DNA of 60,390 nt from Janthinobacterium sp. Lineage in GTDB: Bacteria; Pseudomonadota; Gammaproteobacteria; Burkholderiales; Burkholderiaceae_D. The notes beneath the pieces are model-generated. The model was given only the letters and a program-made list of their open reading frames with translations. It was not told the origin of the DNA and did not search any database. How positions within the stretch are numbered: position 1 is the first letter of the stretch; every line of letters begins with the position of its first letter. A program made the position numbers and the translations under genes. Positions 1 to 9,413 of the stretch are shown here, piece by piece. The stretch is from NCBI GenBank assembly GCA_003133225.1, contig PKWL01000080.1, forward strand, positions 1 through 60,390, written 5' to 3'.

Positions 1-118
1 GGGCAAGGTACATAATCAGGAAAAAATATGCCCCCTTTCGCCAATTCACGGTTCAGCACGGTTTCAGCGAATCTTTCTCTGAAGCAGCAGCGGGGTTTTA
101 GAGCCGCCGCGTCACATA

Positions 119-343
119 TCAGTGCGCTTTCGACAGGATGAGCAGCCAGCGACGTAGCAGCAGGACCTCGACATGACCCGCTTCAATGCCGGTGTCACAC
201 TCGATCACCGGATTAACGGCATAGAAGCGCTTACGGAAGTCGCGACATACCAACATTTCACGTTTGCCCATGCGAACCTGGAAGGAAGTCGGGGCATATT
301 CCAGGCCGAAGCGGGAACCAAGACCGTTATTTAATGTTGTCAT
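119..343 (-). CDS. Small hypothetical protein (74 aa)
   Basis: I do not recognise this protein. The start is the ATG at 343-341, preceded by an AAAGGA ribosome-binding site; an upstream in-frame start at 370 lacks one. The product is basic in the middle (R/K-rich stretch MGKREMLVCRDFRKRF) and ends in a hydrophobic, Leu-rich stretch (VEVLLLRRWLLIL), with no obvious signal peptide. The good ribosome-binding site and clean start argue that it is real. It stands alone, with the nearest gene about 880 bp away on the other strand. Confidence 0.5.
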   Translation of the reverse strand: MTTLNNGLGSRFGLEYAPTSFQVRMGKREMLVCRDFRKRFYAVNPVIECDTGIEAGHVEVLLLRRWLLILSKAH

Positions 344-1223
344 GACAATTTCCTTTGAATGGAGCTGCATTAACCTAGCCCCGAGCTTACCATGACTACT
401 GTATGAATGAACAGTTGTTGTGCAAATAATCAGGTATTTTGAAAATTGTTGTTTTTGCGCGATTCGGGCCCCAATATGCCTACGCTGCGGTTGCTTTGTT
501 AATGGAACTTCGCCAACTGCAAGAGGCAGATTAGCGTGCAGCAGGCTTTAGTAGCGACCTGCAACGAGTTCGAGTCGGATGACAAGGCCAAGGATCAAAG
601 AGAACAGCGTGAATCGGTAGCGCGAAGCATGACGCGCAACCGGGCTAGTTGATAGGTGATGAAAAAATTACGCCCGATACCGGCCTCGCCCTTCGCCGCC
701 CGCGCCATTTGCAAAACCAGCTCAGGTTCGCTCTTTCTTGCACGGCTGAGCCGGTATGGTGGGCGGGCCCGCTTCCGATGTGCGCACGATTTTCCCTATC
801 GATACTGGTGCGGCAAAGCGCGCGGACGCTGGCACGCTCGATTTACCGATCCCATCGGACCTGCTAGCGCTCCATTTTTTTGCGCAGTCATGCCGGTCGC
901 CATGGCGGCGAAAAAAATCTGCGACAACATGAATTCGACGAAATGGGTATCATCAAATCCAAATCAGCTCGTGCGCCTGTGCGCACGGGTAACGACAGAG
1001 CAAATGACGCACCCGCCTGGGAGGGTTACTGCGCGGGGAATCAATTCCGGTCTAAAAATAAAAGGTCCAGGGAGCGCTTTGAAACTGCCAAAAAATACGG
1101 TCGGATTAAAGGCCCCCGCGCTTTTTTGTTCAAAGGCAACGAATTGACCGCGTCAAGAGCGGTTTCGTCAATGGCCGCCGTCCCCGCCTAAATGACGGAG
1201 GCATCTTGGAGCATCTGAGGAAC
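344..1223. other. Long gap without a convincing gene
   Basis: About 880 bp. Three overlapping open frames cover 649-1191 on the plus strand, but none has a good ribosome-binding site, their residue composition is erratic (R-, S- and C-rich), and no family resemblance is visible. The part upstream of 540 is AT-richer and could hold the promoter of the minus-strand ORF ending at 119. It may be decayed coding sequence. Confidence 0.4.
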
Positions 1224-1943
1224 ATGAGCAAACTGGGAAAATTTATCGCCGCACGCTTGACCCCTGAAGGCGAACTGGGCTTGCATCTGACCTTAGGCGT
1301 TTTGTCCCTAGCGGGCGCGGTATGGCTTTTTGGCGGCATCGCCGAAGAGGTCATGGGCGCCGATAAAATGACCGATGTGGACGCGCAGGTGGCGCAATGG
1401 TTCCATGCCCACGCCACAAGCGGGCTGACGCGGTTTATGCTGGCCGTCACGTATTTGCATAGCAGCATCAGCATTGGCGTCTTGTCGGCGCTTCTGGGAA
1501 CGTATTTTTATATGAGCAATGCCCGGTACTGGCTGTTGAGCCTGGTGGTAGCGGTCCCTGGCGGCATGCTTTTAAATGTGCTGCTAAAGCACATATTCAC
1601 GCGTTCGCGACCCACCTTTAGCAACCCGATCCTGACGCTTTACACGTATAGTTTTCCTAGCGGTCATACGGCTGCAGCAACATTATTTTATGGAATCATT
1701 GCATCCTATCTCGTTTGTCTGACCCGGGACTGGGGCACGCGCAGCGCGATCGTGGCCGGCGCCGTACTGATGGTGCTGTTGGTGGGAATGAGCCGCCTGT
1801 ACCTCGGCGTTCATTTTTTAAGTGACGTATTAGCTGCGATGGTGGAGAGTTGCGCCTGGCTGAGCATCTGCATTACGGCCAGTTCGACCTTACGGCGCCA
1901 CCGCGCGGCCGGTCGCGGCCAACAACAAAGGGGAAGCGCTTGA
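1224..1943 (+). CDS. PAP2-family membrane phosphatase
   Basis: Integral membrane phosphatase of the PAP2 / bacterial acid phosphatase superfamily, which dephosphorylates lipid phosphates such as undecaprenyl pyrophosphate or phosphatidic acid. All three signature blocks are visible: K122...R129-P130, the PSGH block at 145-148, and S190-R191...H197...D201. Several hydrophobic segments surround them. I chose ATG 1224 because GAGG lies just upstream; an in-frame TTG at 1206 is weaker. Its TGA overlaps the TTG start of the lipid kinase (TTGA at 1940-1943), so the two are probably translationally coupled. The exact substrate cannot be told from sequence. Confidence 0.9.
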   Translation: MSKLGKFIAARLTPEGELGLHLTLGVLSLAGAVWLFGGIAEEVMGADKMTDVDAQVAQWFHAHATSGLTRFMLAVTYLHSSISIGVLSALLGTYFYMSNARYWLLSLVVAVPGGMLLNVLLKHIFTRSRPTFSNPILTLYTYSFPSGHTAAATLFYGIIASYLVCLTRDWGTRSAIVAGAVLMVLLVGMSRLYLGVHFLSDVLAAMVESCAWLSICITASSTLRRHRAAGRGQQQRGSA

Positions 1944-2839
1944 CTCCAGTTGCCGTCATCATCAACGTTGGTGCCGGTGCCGGTGGCGGGCGTACGGCTA
2001 ACTGGGCCGATCAACTCGTCGGCAAGTTCAGGGAGTTCGATTTGGACGCGACGATCACGCTTGCCGCCAGCGGCGCCGACCTGGTGGCCGCTGCCAGGCA
2101 GGCGGTGCAACAGGGCGCGGCGATGGTCGTTGCCGGCGGTGGCGACGGCACCGTCAATGCGGTGGCCTCGGTTCTGGTGGGCAGCACGATGGCGTTGGGC
2201 GTGCTGCCGCTTGGCACGCTCAACCATTTTGCCAAGGACTTGCATATTCCGCTCGTGCTCGACGACGCCATTTGCAACCTTGCGCGCGGCATCAAGGTGA
2301 AAGTCGACGTCGGCGCAGTTAATGATCGCATATTTCTGAATAATTCAAGCTTGGGCTTGTACCCGGATATTGTGCGCGATCGCGAAAAGCAGCAGCGCCG
2401 GCTGGGACGGGGCAAGTGGCTGGCGTTTTGTTGGGCCAGCATGGCGGCGCTGCGGCGTTTCCCGTTTCTCAAAGTGCACCTCAAGGTCAATGGCGGGTAC
2501 CGTGCGCGGCGTACGCCATTTATCTTCATAGGCAACAATATATACCGTATGCACGGCTTGAATATTGGTGAGCGGGAGCGCCTCGATGGCGGCATGCTGA
2601 GTCTCTATATGGCGCAGAGTTCGGGCCGCCTCGGCCTAGTGCGGCTCGCGCTCAGTGCGTTATTCGGACGCCTGGCGCAAGCGAAGAATTTTGAGGTGCT
2701 TCTAACTCAGGAAATGGTGATCGAAACGCACCACAAACGCTTGCGCGTGGCCATCGATGGCGAAGTGACGATTCTGTCCACGCCCCTGCATTACCGAATT
2801 CGCGCGGCGGTGCTAACGGTCATACTGCCGGCGCCTTAA
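1940..2839 (+). CDS. Diacylglycerol/lipid kinase family protein
   Basis: Member of the DAGK catalytic-domain family (YegS/DgkB-like), which uses ATP to phosphorylate lipid hydroxyls. The nucleotide-binding GGGDGT motif lies at residues 66-71 and the conserved PLGTLNHFA block at 90-98, followed by the usual beta-sandwich C-terminal half ending in an IDGE block. The long open frame begins at 1850, but the start is probably TTG 1940: an AAAGGGG ribosome-binding site lies 5' of it and the frame overlaps the PAP2 stop by four bases. Length (299 aa) fits the family. Pairing of a lipid kinase with a lipid phosphatase suggests a membrane-lipid salvage or remodelling operon. Confidence 0.9.
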   Translation: MTPVAVIINVGAGAGGGRTANWADQLVGKFREFDLDATITLAASGADLVAAARQAVQQGAAMVVAGGGDGTVNAVASVLVGSTMALGVLPLGTLNHFAKDLHIPLVLDDAICNLARGIKVKVDVGAVNDRIFLNNSSLGLYPDIVRDREKQQRRLGRGKWLAFCWASMAALRRFPFLKVHLKVNGGYRARRTPFIFIGNNIYRMHGLNIGERERLDGGMLSLYMAQSSGRLGLVRLALSALFGRLAQAKNFEVLLTQEMVIETHHKRLRVAIDGEVTILSTPLHYRIRAAVLTVILPAP

Positions 2840-2848
2840 GGGGACAGC

Positions 2849-3652
2849 ATGCGCATTCTCGTCCACCTGTCTGACTTGCATTTTGGCCGGGTCGATCAGG
2901 CTCTCATCGCACCGCTGAGGGCGCTGGTCACCGACCTTGCGCCGGACGTGGTGATAGTTTCGGGCGACCTGACGCAGCGCGCACGAAGCCACGAGTTCCA
3001 GGCCGCGCGCGCTTTTCTCGACACGTTGCCCGGTCCGCAGATCGTGGTGCCGGGCAATCACGATGTTCCGCTCTACGACGTGGCCAGCCGGTTTTTGACG
3101 CCGCTGGTCAAATATCGCCATTATGTCGCGCCCGATCTGGAGCCGGAATACGTGGACGATGAAATTGCCGTGCTGGGCCTTAATACCGCGCGTTCGCTAA
3201 CGATCAAGGACGGCCGCATCAACCAGGAGCAAATTGCCACTATTCGGCGCCGTTTTTCCGCGCTGGATCCGGCGCTAACCAGAATCGTCGTATCGCATCA
3301 CCCCTTCGATTTGCCCACACATTTCGGCGAGAACGACTTGGTCAAACGCGCGCCGCTGGCGATGGCGGCGTTTGCCGAGTGCGGCGTTGACCTTCTGCTG
3401 GCCGGGCACGTGCATGCGAGTCACGCCGGTAATACGGCGGTGCGCTACCAGATTGGCGCTTATGCTGCTCTCGTCGTACAGGCCGGCACGGCTACGTCGA
3501 CGCGCGGCCGGGGCGAAGCGAACTCATTTAACGTGCTGCGGGTAGAAGTGGGCCGCATCGCGGTCGAGCGCTTCAGCTGGCGCGCCCGAGCATTTAGGTT
3601 GGTGTGCCGGGAAACGTTCAAGCGCGTCAACGATACATGGTCCCCCACCTAG
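2849..3652 (+). CDS. Calcineurin-like metallophosphoesterase
   Basis: Soluble metallophosphoesterase with the complete dimetal signature: D9-x-H11 (SDLHFG), G39-D40 (SGDLTQRA), GNHD at 69-72, a SHHPF block and an AGHVHASH block near the C-terminus. The family hydrolyses phosphodiesters such as cyclic nucleotides (CpdA) or lipid intermediates such as UDP-diacylglucosamine (LpxH); neither specificity can be assigned. The gene follows the lipid kinase by nine bases with GGGGA upstream of ATG, so it is the third gene of a three-gene operon. Its association with a PAP2 phosphatase and DAGK favours a lipid-linked role, which is inference. Confidence 0.88.
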   Translation: MRILVHLSDLHFGRVDQALIAPLRALVTDLAPDVVIVSGDLTQRARSHEFQAARAFLDTLPGPQIVVPGNHDVPLYDVASRFLTPLVKYRHYVAPDLEPEYVDDEIAVLGLNTARSLTIKDGRINQEQIATIRRRFSALDPALTRIVVSHHPFDLPTHFGENDLVKRAPLAMAAFAECGVDLLLAGHVHASHAGNTAVRYQIGAYAALVVQAGTATSTRGRGEANSFNVLRVEVGRIAVERFSWRARAFRLVCRETFKRVNDTWSPT

Positions 3653-3938
3653 CTGGGAAAGGAGGAATGATGATGAGCGCTCGTACTCCCGCTAGAAAAT
3701 GCCGACAAGCCTCTCACCATTGGGGCGTCATGCTCAGTGATTGCTCTGGCGTCGGGGCGTAGCACCAGTTCGCTCGGGAACGGTCGCCGGTGTCGCGGCC
3801 TGACGCCGCTCCGGGGCGCACCCGCGGGCGAATCGACGGCGCGTTTTGGACGCCATTCACCCGGCGTCGTGCCATTTGCGCCAGACACCCAAGTCACCCA
3901 GCAACGCTGGCGGCAGAGCGTCCGCTGCGCGGTTTTCC

Positions 3939-6005
3939 CTAACTTTTCGGCGGGCTGTCGAGCGCGTCTTTTTTACCGACAAAAAAATTAATCGGGGCCC
4001 CGAGAAAACGTTGCCACAGCGCTTTCAACAACGTCCATCCATGCTTAAAGCGTACCTGGCGCGAGCGAAGAGCGACCCACATCGCCAGACCAAAGCTGAC
4101 CAAAAGGTTAACGGCGCCAATGGCGAAAATGCCGGTCATTGATTTTGCGGCCAGTTGCCAGCTTATGTTGTGATCGAGTCCGACCAAAGCGGTCGCGAAA
4201 TTAGCCGCCGAGAAAGTGATGTGGCGGATATCAAGCGGTAGCCCCAACAGATAACCTACGGTGGCGATGCTGCCGAGCAGGATGCCAAAGTAAAAATTTC
4301 CCATCAGTCCGCCAAGATTGTTTTCCAGATACAGGCCCAAACGACGCAGGCGAACCTGCCCCAGCAGACGCCGTAGCCCACGCACTTGCCCGATGCGTTG
4401 TGCCATGCGCGTATACAGGGCCTGGTTGTCGTAATATCCAGAAATCAAGCCTGCCACGAATAGACAGGCCCCCGTGACCATTGCGTAAATGAGCGCCGGA
4501 CTGCCGATCGGATCGATATCTTGCAGCAGGTGGCGCGCTTTTTCTGGCGTCACCAGATGGTGCCCGGTAATGGCAGCATAACCGAGCGCGATGGCATAGG
4601 CGGCTGGAAGCGCTGTCGCCAAGTTGCCCAGGACGGCCACGCACTGAGTGCGAAACACCTTGTTGATCAATTCTGCCATGCTGTCGAGGTCGATATGACG
4701 TCCATCCTTACTCGACAGCCCGGCGGCGATGCGCGAGGCTGTCATGGCCGGCTGCTTGGTCGCCACCGTGAAGTGTAACAAATGGATAAACATGAAGCCG
4801 ATTGAATAATTCATGCTAAATAGAAAGGCTTCCACCAGTGGCGCGGCGCGCAGATATGACGTCAAGATCTTGATGAGCGCCATGAAGCCGATGATCAAGC
4901 CGGCCCCGGCCGAGGACAGGAACATCCAGCCCAGTTCCTGGCGCGACTCGGCGATATAGTGTTCGCCGGTGCGACTGGCATTCTCCGTGACGTTGCGAGC
5001 CAATAAGTCAATGGTGCCCGCGAAAAGATCCCCTACCTTGTATTTATTGCTGTGTGCATGGATCAGCTCGAGCGCCAATGCCACGGCCGCCGCGCGCCGC
5101 AAGCTGATCGGCTGGTCGACATGATCAGGGGTAGCGTCTTTGGCGACCGCCGCCAGGTTGACCGTGGGCGCACTAGGTAGTTCGCCCGTCAGGTCGACTA
5201 GAAATAGCAGCTTGCGCAGCCGGTCAATGCTCTGCGTGAGCGCCACCAGCAAATAAGTGAGGGCGATGCTGGTGCCTTTTTGCAAGGCGCCTTTGCGCAC
5301 CTTGGCTACGACCACCTCGCACTGGTCCAACATCACCAGCAAATGTTTGGCGTCGTCGCTGGCGCTGGCATCGTCCCCTGCCAGCAGGCGCGCGTACCCG
5401 TCCAGATAGCCATTGACCTCGACGTTTTGCATGACGAATGGCGATGCGAAGGTTTCTATTTCCGCGTAGACGCTGGTCAATTTTGGTTCCAATCCAATCG
5501 CGCAGACCCGGTAAGACAGGGTGCGAATCGCATCCAGCATGCCGTTGAGCATGATATGGTCGTTGCCGTCGCCGTCGCCGTCGCCGGCGATCACGTCGAA
5601 AAGTTCCAGCCAGTCTGACGCCGGCACGGCACTGATCCATATATAGTCGGTGTCTAGGTAAATCACTTGGTCGAGCGCGTCGTTTAGATATTCGTCGCCC
5701 AGCGCGGGGGATAGTATGCGGTAAGAGATACGGCGTTTCAGTTCAGTGAAAAAGCCGTCGTTCGACAATACGCCGATGTCCGTATACAGGCTGGTGTGGC
5801 GGCGGCTGGCCAGGATGCGCAGACCATAGCGGCGCAGCGCGCATGCCTGGCGCGGGTTGCCTTTGAGCAGCTGGCACAGGGTGCGCACTTTGGCGCTGGC
5901 GTGTGCGCCGTCGCGTGCTCTTTTAGGGCGCAGATGGTCAAACAGCTCGACCATCAGGTCGATGTTACTGGTGTCGGGGTTGATGCGTTCAAGTAAAGCA
6001 AGCAT
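3939..6005 (-). CDS. Gcr-type 'site-specific recombinase' membrane protein
   Basis: Large protein (688 aa from ATG 6005; 698 aa if the TTG at 6035 is used; neither has a clear ribosome-binding site) resembling the Neisseria/Burkholderiales family annotated as site-specific recombinase Gcr. The N-terminal half is soluble and alpha-helical. The C-terminal half carries several strongly hydrophobic segments, including the stretches near GWMFLSSAGAGLIIGFMALI and AIALGYAAITGHHLV. No integrase Tyr or Ser catalytic motif is visible, so the historical name is doubtful and an inner-membrane role is more likely. A TGTNCG-N4-CGNACA palindrome lies 66 bp upstream of ATG 6005. Confidence 0.75.
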   Translation of the reverse strand: MLALLERINPDTSNIDLMVELFDHLRPKRARDGAHASAKVRTLCQLLKGNPRQACALRRYGLRILASRRHTSLYTDIGVLSNDGFFTELKRRISYRILSPALGDEYLNDALDQVIYLDTDYIWISAVPASDWLELFDVIAGDGDGDGNDHIMLNGMLDAIRTLSYRVCAIGLEPKLTSVYAEIETFASPFVMQNVEVNGYLDGYARLLAGDDASASDDAKHLLVMLDQCEVVVAKVRKGALQKGTSIALTYLLVALTQSIDRLRKLLFLVDLTGELPSAPTVNLAAVAKDATPDHVDQPISLRRAAAVALALELIHAHSNKYKVGDLFAGTIDLLARNVTENASRTGEHYIAESRQELGWMFLSSAGAGLIIGFMALIKILTSYLRAAPLVEAFLFSMNYSIGFMFIHLLHFTVATKQPAMTASRIAAGLSSKDGRHIDLDSMAELINKVFRTQCVAVLGNLATALPAAYAIALGYAAITGHHLVTPEKARHLLQDIDPIGSPALIYAMVTGACLFVAGLISGYYDNQALYTRMAQRIGQVRGLRRLLGQVRLRRLGLYLENNLGGLMGNFYFGILLGSIATVGYLLGLPLDIRHITFSAANFATALVGLDHNISWQLAAKSMTGIFAIGAVNLLVSFGLAMWVALRSRQVRFKHGWTLLKALWQRFLGAPINFFVGKKDALDSPPKS

Positions 6006-6679
6006 GCAGAAAACAGCAAAGGCCGCTGGAATCAAAAATCATAGTGTACCTTCCAAGGCGCACGAAACAGTGTTCGTAAGCGCACAGACGGCCATGCAAT
6101 CGGCACCGCGCCACTCCTGGCGGCGCAATCGACCCAGGCTCGGGCCTTAGGAACTACGTCCAAGCACGGGCCAATGCCGTCCCTGCTCAGATCGCTATCG
6201 ATGCCCAGGTCGCACCGGCCCTATCTTTGGCAGTCCACTTCGAGAATCGGCGCGCTGCTTTCGATTAGCGCTCTGACGTGGGATCTACGGATGTGGCACC
6301 CGTGCGTGAAGGGCGGTTCGGATTGGCCTCGAGCACGACCCGTGCGCCCAAGTTAGCCGCCATGGTGTAGTCGGCCCCAAGGTTGAGCGCGTTCGCGCCA
6401 CGTTTTTTTAAGCAACTCTCGTACAGCTTGTCGTGTCACGCAAAGCTGCCTTTTACCCTGGTTGGCGGGTTGCCACCGGGTTGCCACATTTACTATCATC
6501 GAGGACGAGGTGGCTTCGCGAAACGTGCAGCCAAGCGCGCATTCTTTGCGTTAGATTTGGCTGTGCTCACATGGGACTTGCATCTTCGCTGATATAAAGT
6601 ATACCGGTAATACAAAAAGGCGAGCGCTCCAGCGGAAACGCCTGTTTTTGGGCAATGTTTTTGGAAATGCATCGCGCTC
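6006..6679. other. Divergent intergenic region gcr / porin
   Basis: About 670 bp with no convincing gene; short open frames on both strands lack ribosome-binding sites and family features. Near the left end is the palindrome at 6071-6086. An AT-rich stretch at 6592-6604 (TATAAAGTATACC) could belong to the porin promoter, but I see no matching -35 box. Confidence 0.4.
6071..6086. promoter_or_regulatory. Palindromic operator candidate, site 1
   Basis: Sequence TGTTCGTAAGCGCACA matches all fixed positions of the repeated motif TGTNCG-N4-CGNACA. It lies 36-66 bp upstream of the alternative starts of the Gcr-type gene (minus strand). Confidence 0.6.
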
Positions 6680-7675
6680 ATGACAAAAGCCGTTCATCTC
6701 TTTCTCGCCGTACTTTGTCCTTTCACTGGCGGCGCCCAAGCCCAAACGTCAGACAATGTGTTTGGTTTGCACAATGTCGGCGTGCTGGACGAGCGCATTT
6801 GTGCTGGCTGCGAAAGCCCCAAACTTACCAGCGGCGGCACTTTCAGGGGCGATGACGCTGACCGCCCGCACCAGGATGGCATGTTCGCGCGACAAGCCTA
6901 TGTCGGGGCCGACAATAAACTCGGTGTGCTGACGATCGGCCGCCAATACAATCCGCAGTTTTTGGCCCTGACCGATGGGGGCGACCCGTTCCAGGACGTT
7001 GTCGCTAGCGCGGCCAATCGGGCACGGTATACGGCCGTGGGCAACGACAGTACGGTTCAATACGCTACGTCGCAACTGCACGGCCTAAGCGCCAGTGCCA
7101 TTTACAGCTTTGGGGAGACAACGTTTAGCAGCGTGACCAACCGGGCCTACGGTGCAACACTCGGTTATGCGGACGGCCCCGTCACGCTGAGTATTTCGCA
7201 TCAGCGCAAGAGCAATTACGTCGATACGGGTGGGCCCGTCCCGTTCGCCGGCAACTCGGCTAGCAACTCGCTGGTGGCGGCCAAATTCAACTTTGGCGCC
7301 AGCACCGCTTACGCTGCTTACGGCCATAACCAAGGCGCGGGCAGCTTGCCGTGGAACGTCTCCAACCCGTATGGCGCGATGGCACTGTCGACTCCTTCGA
7401 CCGACAGCCGCGATGTGCTGATGGGCGTCGCTGTGCCGCTGGGCGCGACTACCTTGCTCGCTTCCTATATCCGCAAGGACGACCGCAACTTGGCTAGCCA
7501 AGACGCCCACCAGCTCGCCGTTGGCTTTAGTATTGCGCTGTCGACGCATACCGATTTGTATGCCTCGTACGCAAAAATAAAAAACAAAAATGGCGTCAGC
7601 AACGCCCTCGGCAATGCCACCGAGCCCGGCCGTGGCGATAGCGCGCTAAATGTCGGCTTGTGGCATTCATTCTGA
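6680..7675 (+). CDS. Gram-negative porin (Porin_4 type), N-terminal part shortened
   Basis: Outer-membrane general porin of the Burkholderiales trimeric type. It has a signal peptide ending near AQAQ, the strand with FARQAYVGADNKLGVLTIGRQY, alternating beta-strand pattern throughout, and the terminal WHSF with the C-terminal Phe needed for BAM recognition. Between the N-terminal strand (about residues 24-35) and FARQAYVG (about residue 69), the usual block around GSRWGFRGTEDLGGGLKA is absent, so roughly 25-30 residues forming strands 2-3 seem deleted in frame. The GGAAA ribosome-binding site is far (13 bases) from ATG. It could be a divergent or decaying porin. Confidence 0.8.
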   Translation: MTKAVHLFLAVLCPFTGGAQAQTSDNVFGLHNVGVLDERICAGCESPKLTSGGTFRGDDADRPHQDGMFARQAYVGADNKLGVLTIGRQYNPQFLALTDGGDPFQDVVASAANRARYTAVGNDSTVQYATSQLHGLSASAIYSFGETTFSSVTNRAYGATLGYADGPVTLSISHQRKSNYVDTGGPVPFAGNSASNSLVAAKFNFGASTAYAAYGHNQGAGSLPWNVSNPYGAMALSTPSTDSRDVLMGVAVPLGATTLLASYIRKDDRNLASQDAHQLAVGFSIALSTHTDLYASYAKIKNKNGVSNALGNATEPGRGDSALNVGLWHSF

Positions 7676-7790
7676 GGCGCTCTTGCCAGAGGGGATGATC
7701 TTGCGGGCGCTTATGGCGCGTTCGCGTGCTCGATCTGCCGCCATGCTACCGAGCTCGAAGGATGTCGTGATCGTTGCCGCTGTCTTGGTT

Positions 7791-7820
7791 TTGTGTATTT
7801 TTGTGTATTTTTGTGTATTC
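7791..7820. repeat. Three tandem 10-bp repeats
   Basis: TTGTGTATTT occurs three times head to tail, the last copy ending in C. It lies in the gap between the porin and the DUF3617 gene. A unit of 10 bp does not keep a reading frame, so a short frame running through it (7743-7904) is unlikely to be a gene. Confidence 0.85.
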
Positions 7821-7900
7821 CGGCGTTCGCTCTCGCGACCATCGCAACTGGCAGCGGACGTTGTTGAAAGGGGATCGTTGACCTGGCCGCCGTCTTCAAT

Positions 7901-8440
7901 CTAGCGCGCGCCCGGGCACACGGTTGTTAGCCATTGGGCCGAGGTGTCGACCGTCACTTGTTCCGGCTGACCGCGCGCGCTGGTGGTGATGTTCATCGTC
8001 ATGGTGAACCCGGAGTCGCCATTAAAACTGAGCCTGCCGTGACCGCTGGACGGTGGATTGGCGCAAGTGAATGCCATCTTCATGCCGCCTGAGACCGCCA
8101 CATTATTCGATGTGCAATCGCCGGCTTGACCGGTGGGCAGTTGCCGGCGCGCGGCCATTGCAGGCGTCACACAAGCGGTCATGCCGACCGTGCCGTCTGG
8201 CCCGATGCTGGGCATGGACACACCATGGCTTGCGGCTATTTGTTGCACCATTTGGCGCTGCGCAGGCTCCAAATTGGCCAGTTGCTGCAGTATCACGGAC
8301 ATGGCTTGATCCGTCTCGGCACTGGCGGTGCTGATCTTGTTATTAAATTTCCACCAGCCTGGCTTGATGGTTTGGGCGGACGATGGCAAGGCCGTCAATT
8401 GGGTGGCGGCCAGCGCAAGAACCAACAAACGAGCTTTCAT
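7901..8440 (-). CDS. DUF3617-family exported protein
   Basis: 179 aa with a clear signal peptide (MKARLLVLALAATQLTALPSSAQ), followed by the family's opening motif IKPGWWKF. Four cysteines occur in the mature part (ACVTP, DCTSN, TCANP, VCPGAR), matching the two-disulfide pattern usual for DUF3617. The function of the family is unknown; it is periplasmic. ATG 8440 has GGAG nine bases upstream. It appears to be a single-gene unit. Confidence 0.85.
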   Translation of the reverse strand: MKARLLVLALAATQLTALPSSAQTIKPGWWKFNNKISTASAETDQAMSVILQQLANLEPAQRQMVQQIAASHGVSMPSIGPDGTVGMTACVTPAMAARRQLPTGQAGDCTSNNVAVSGGMKMAFTCANPPSSGHGRLSFNGDSGFTMTMNITTSARGQPEQVTVDTSAQWLTTVCPGAR

Positions 8441-8667
8441 TCAAACTCCAAAATATCCAGCAAATGTTGATCATAAAGCAAATTCCAATCGGATGGCGTT
8501 AATCGCTCCTGATGTGCCGCCCGCCGCAAGGCGCGCACCAAGCAAGCCTTTATGAGCCGTGCTGCTGCATCCCGTGGGGGTAGCGGTCGCGCGCAAAAAG
8601 CCATGGCAAGCCATGGCGCCGCCTACCAGACGGTCCGCGCCGCTATTGTGCGCTGCCAACGTTAAAG

Positions 8668-9294
8668 TTAGCGTGGCGGCGCAGCTTCGGCCACGTAAAT
8701 TTCAACCCGGCGATTGCGGGCCCGTCCTGCATTGTCATCGTTGGAGGTGAGCGGTTCGCTCGCGCCCCGACCTTCGACCACGATGCGACTCGCGGTGACG
8801 CCTTGCGTGGCCAGATAGTCACGCGTGTGCGCCGCACGTTCCATCGACAGGGGCTGGTTTACGGCATCGCTGCCCGATTGATCGGTATGGCCGATAATGG
8901 TCACTGTCGCCGCGGGATTGTTGTTGAGTGTGGTTGCGAAGCGATCCAAGACCGGTCGGAAATTGGGCTTGATATCGGCGCGGTTGGTGTCAAACGAAAT
9001 ATCGCTCGGGATTTCCAGCTTAAGGCGGTGGTCGATAGTCTGGCTAACTTGGACGCCGGTACCAAGGGTGGCGTGTTCCATCGTGCGTTTTTGCTCTTCC
9101 ATTTTACTGGACCAGACATTGCCGGTGGCCGCGGAGGGGGCCGCCGGCGCTGCGCCGACGGCGTGTTTCTCGCCCATGTCAGCGCCGCTGCCCGAGGCGC
9201 GCTGGAGCGACCTTTCGGCGCAGCCCAACACTGCCATGGCCAGCGCGGCGCCGATGAGGATTTTAGTTGCTACACCAAGATGGACTCGATTCAC
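8668..9294 (-). CDS. OmpA-family lipoprotein
   Basis: 208 aa with a signal sequence and lipobox (AMAVLGC) giving an N-terminal lipid anchor, a flexible Ala/Gly/Ser linker, and a C-terminal OmpA-like peptidoglycan-binding domain. Its hallmark blocks are DISFDTNRADIKPNFRPVLDRF, IIGHTDQSGSD, QPLSMERA and VVEGRGASEPLTSND...RNRRVEIYV. I chose GTG 9294 because GAGGA lies six bases upstream; the in-frame ATG 9345 lacks a ribosome-binding site and would put 17 extra residues before the signal sequence. It probably anchors the outer membrane to peptidoglycan. Confidence 0.9.
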   Translation of the reverse strand: MNRVHLGVATKILIGAALAMAVLGCAERSLQRASGSGADMGEKHAVGAAPAAPSAATGNVWSSKMEEQKRTMEHATLGTGVQVSQTIDHRLKLEIPSDISFDTNRADIKPNFRPVLDRFATTLNNNPAATVTIIGHTDQSGSDAVNQPLSMERAAHTRDYLATQGVTASRIVVEGRGASEPLTSNDDNAGRARNRRVEIYVAEAAPPR

Positions 9295-9413
9295 CTGTCG
9301 TCCTCGTTCGAGATTGGAGAAAGCGCCATTCCCTAGCTCAGCCATCGCCGCGACTCTTACACCCGGGTGGGTCCTATCCTCGAATGGAGTCGCGGTATGG
9401 GTGAAACTGGTAC

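Noticed and set aside
541..580. tRNA-like TTCGAGTC loop
   Set aside because: No complementary T-stem, anticodon arm or acceptor stem around it.
649..1191. Three overlapping plus-strand open frames of 72-163 codons
   Set aside because: No ribosome-binding site, no family motif and erratic composition; more likely spurious frames in GC-rich non-coding DNA.
3939..6005. True site-specific recombinase marking a mobile element
   Set aside because: No tyrosine- or serine-recombinase catalytic residues, several membrane segments and no attachment repeats nearby; the family name is historical.
7743..7904. Short frame with a hydrophobic stretch (IVAAVLVLCIFVYF)
   Set aside because: The hydrophobic part is produced by a 10-bp tandem repeat that does not keep frame; no ribosome-binding site.
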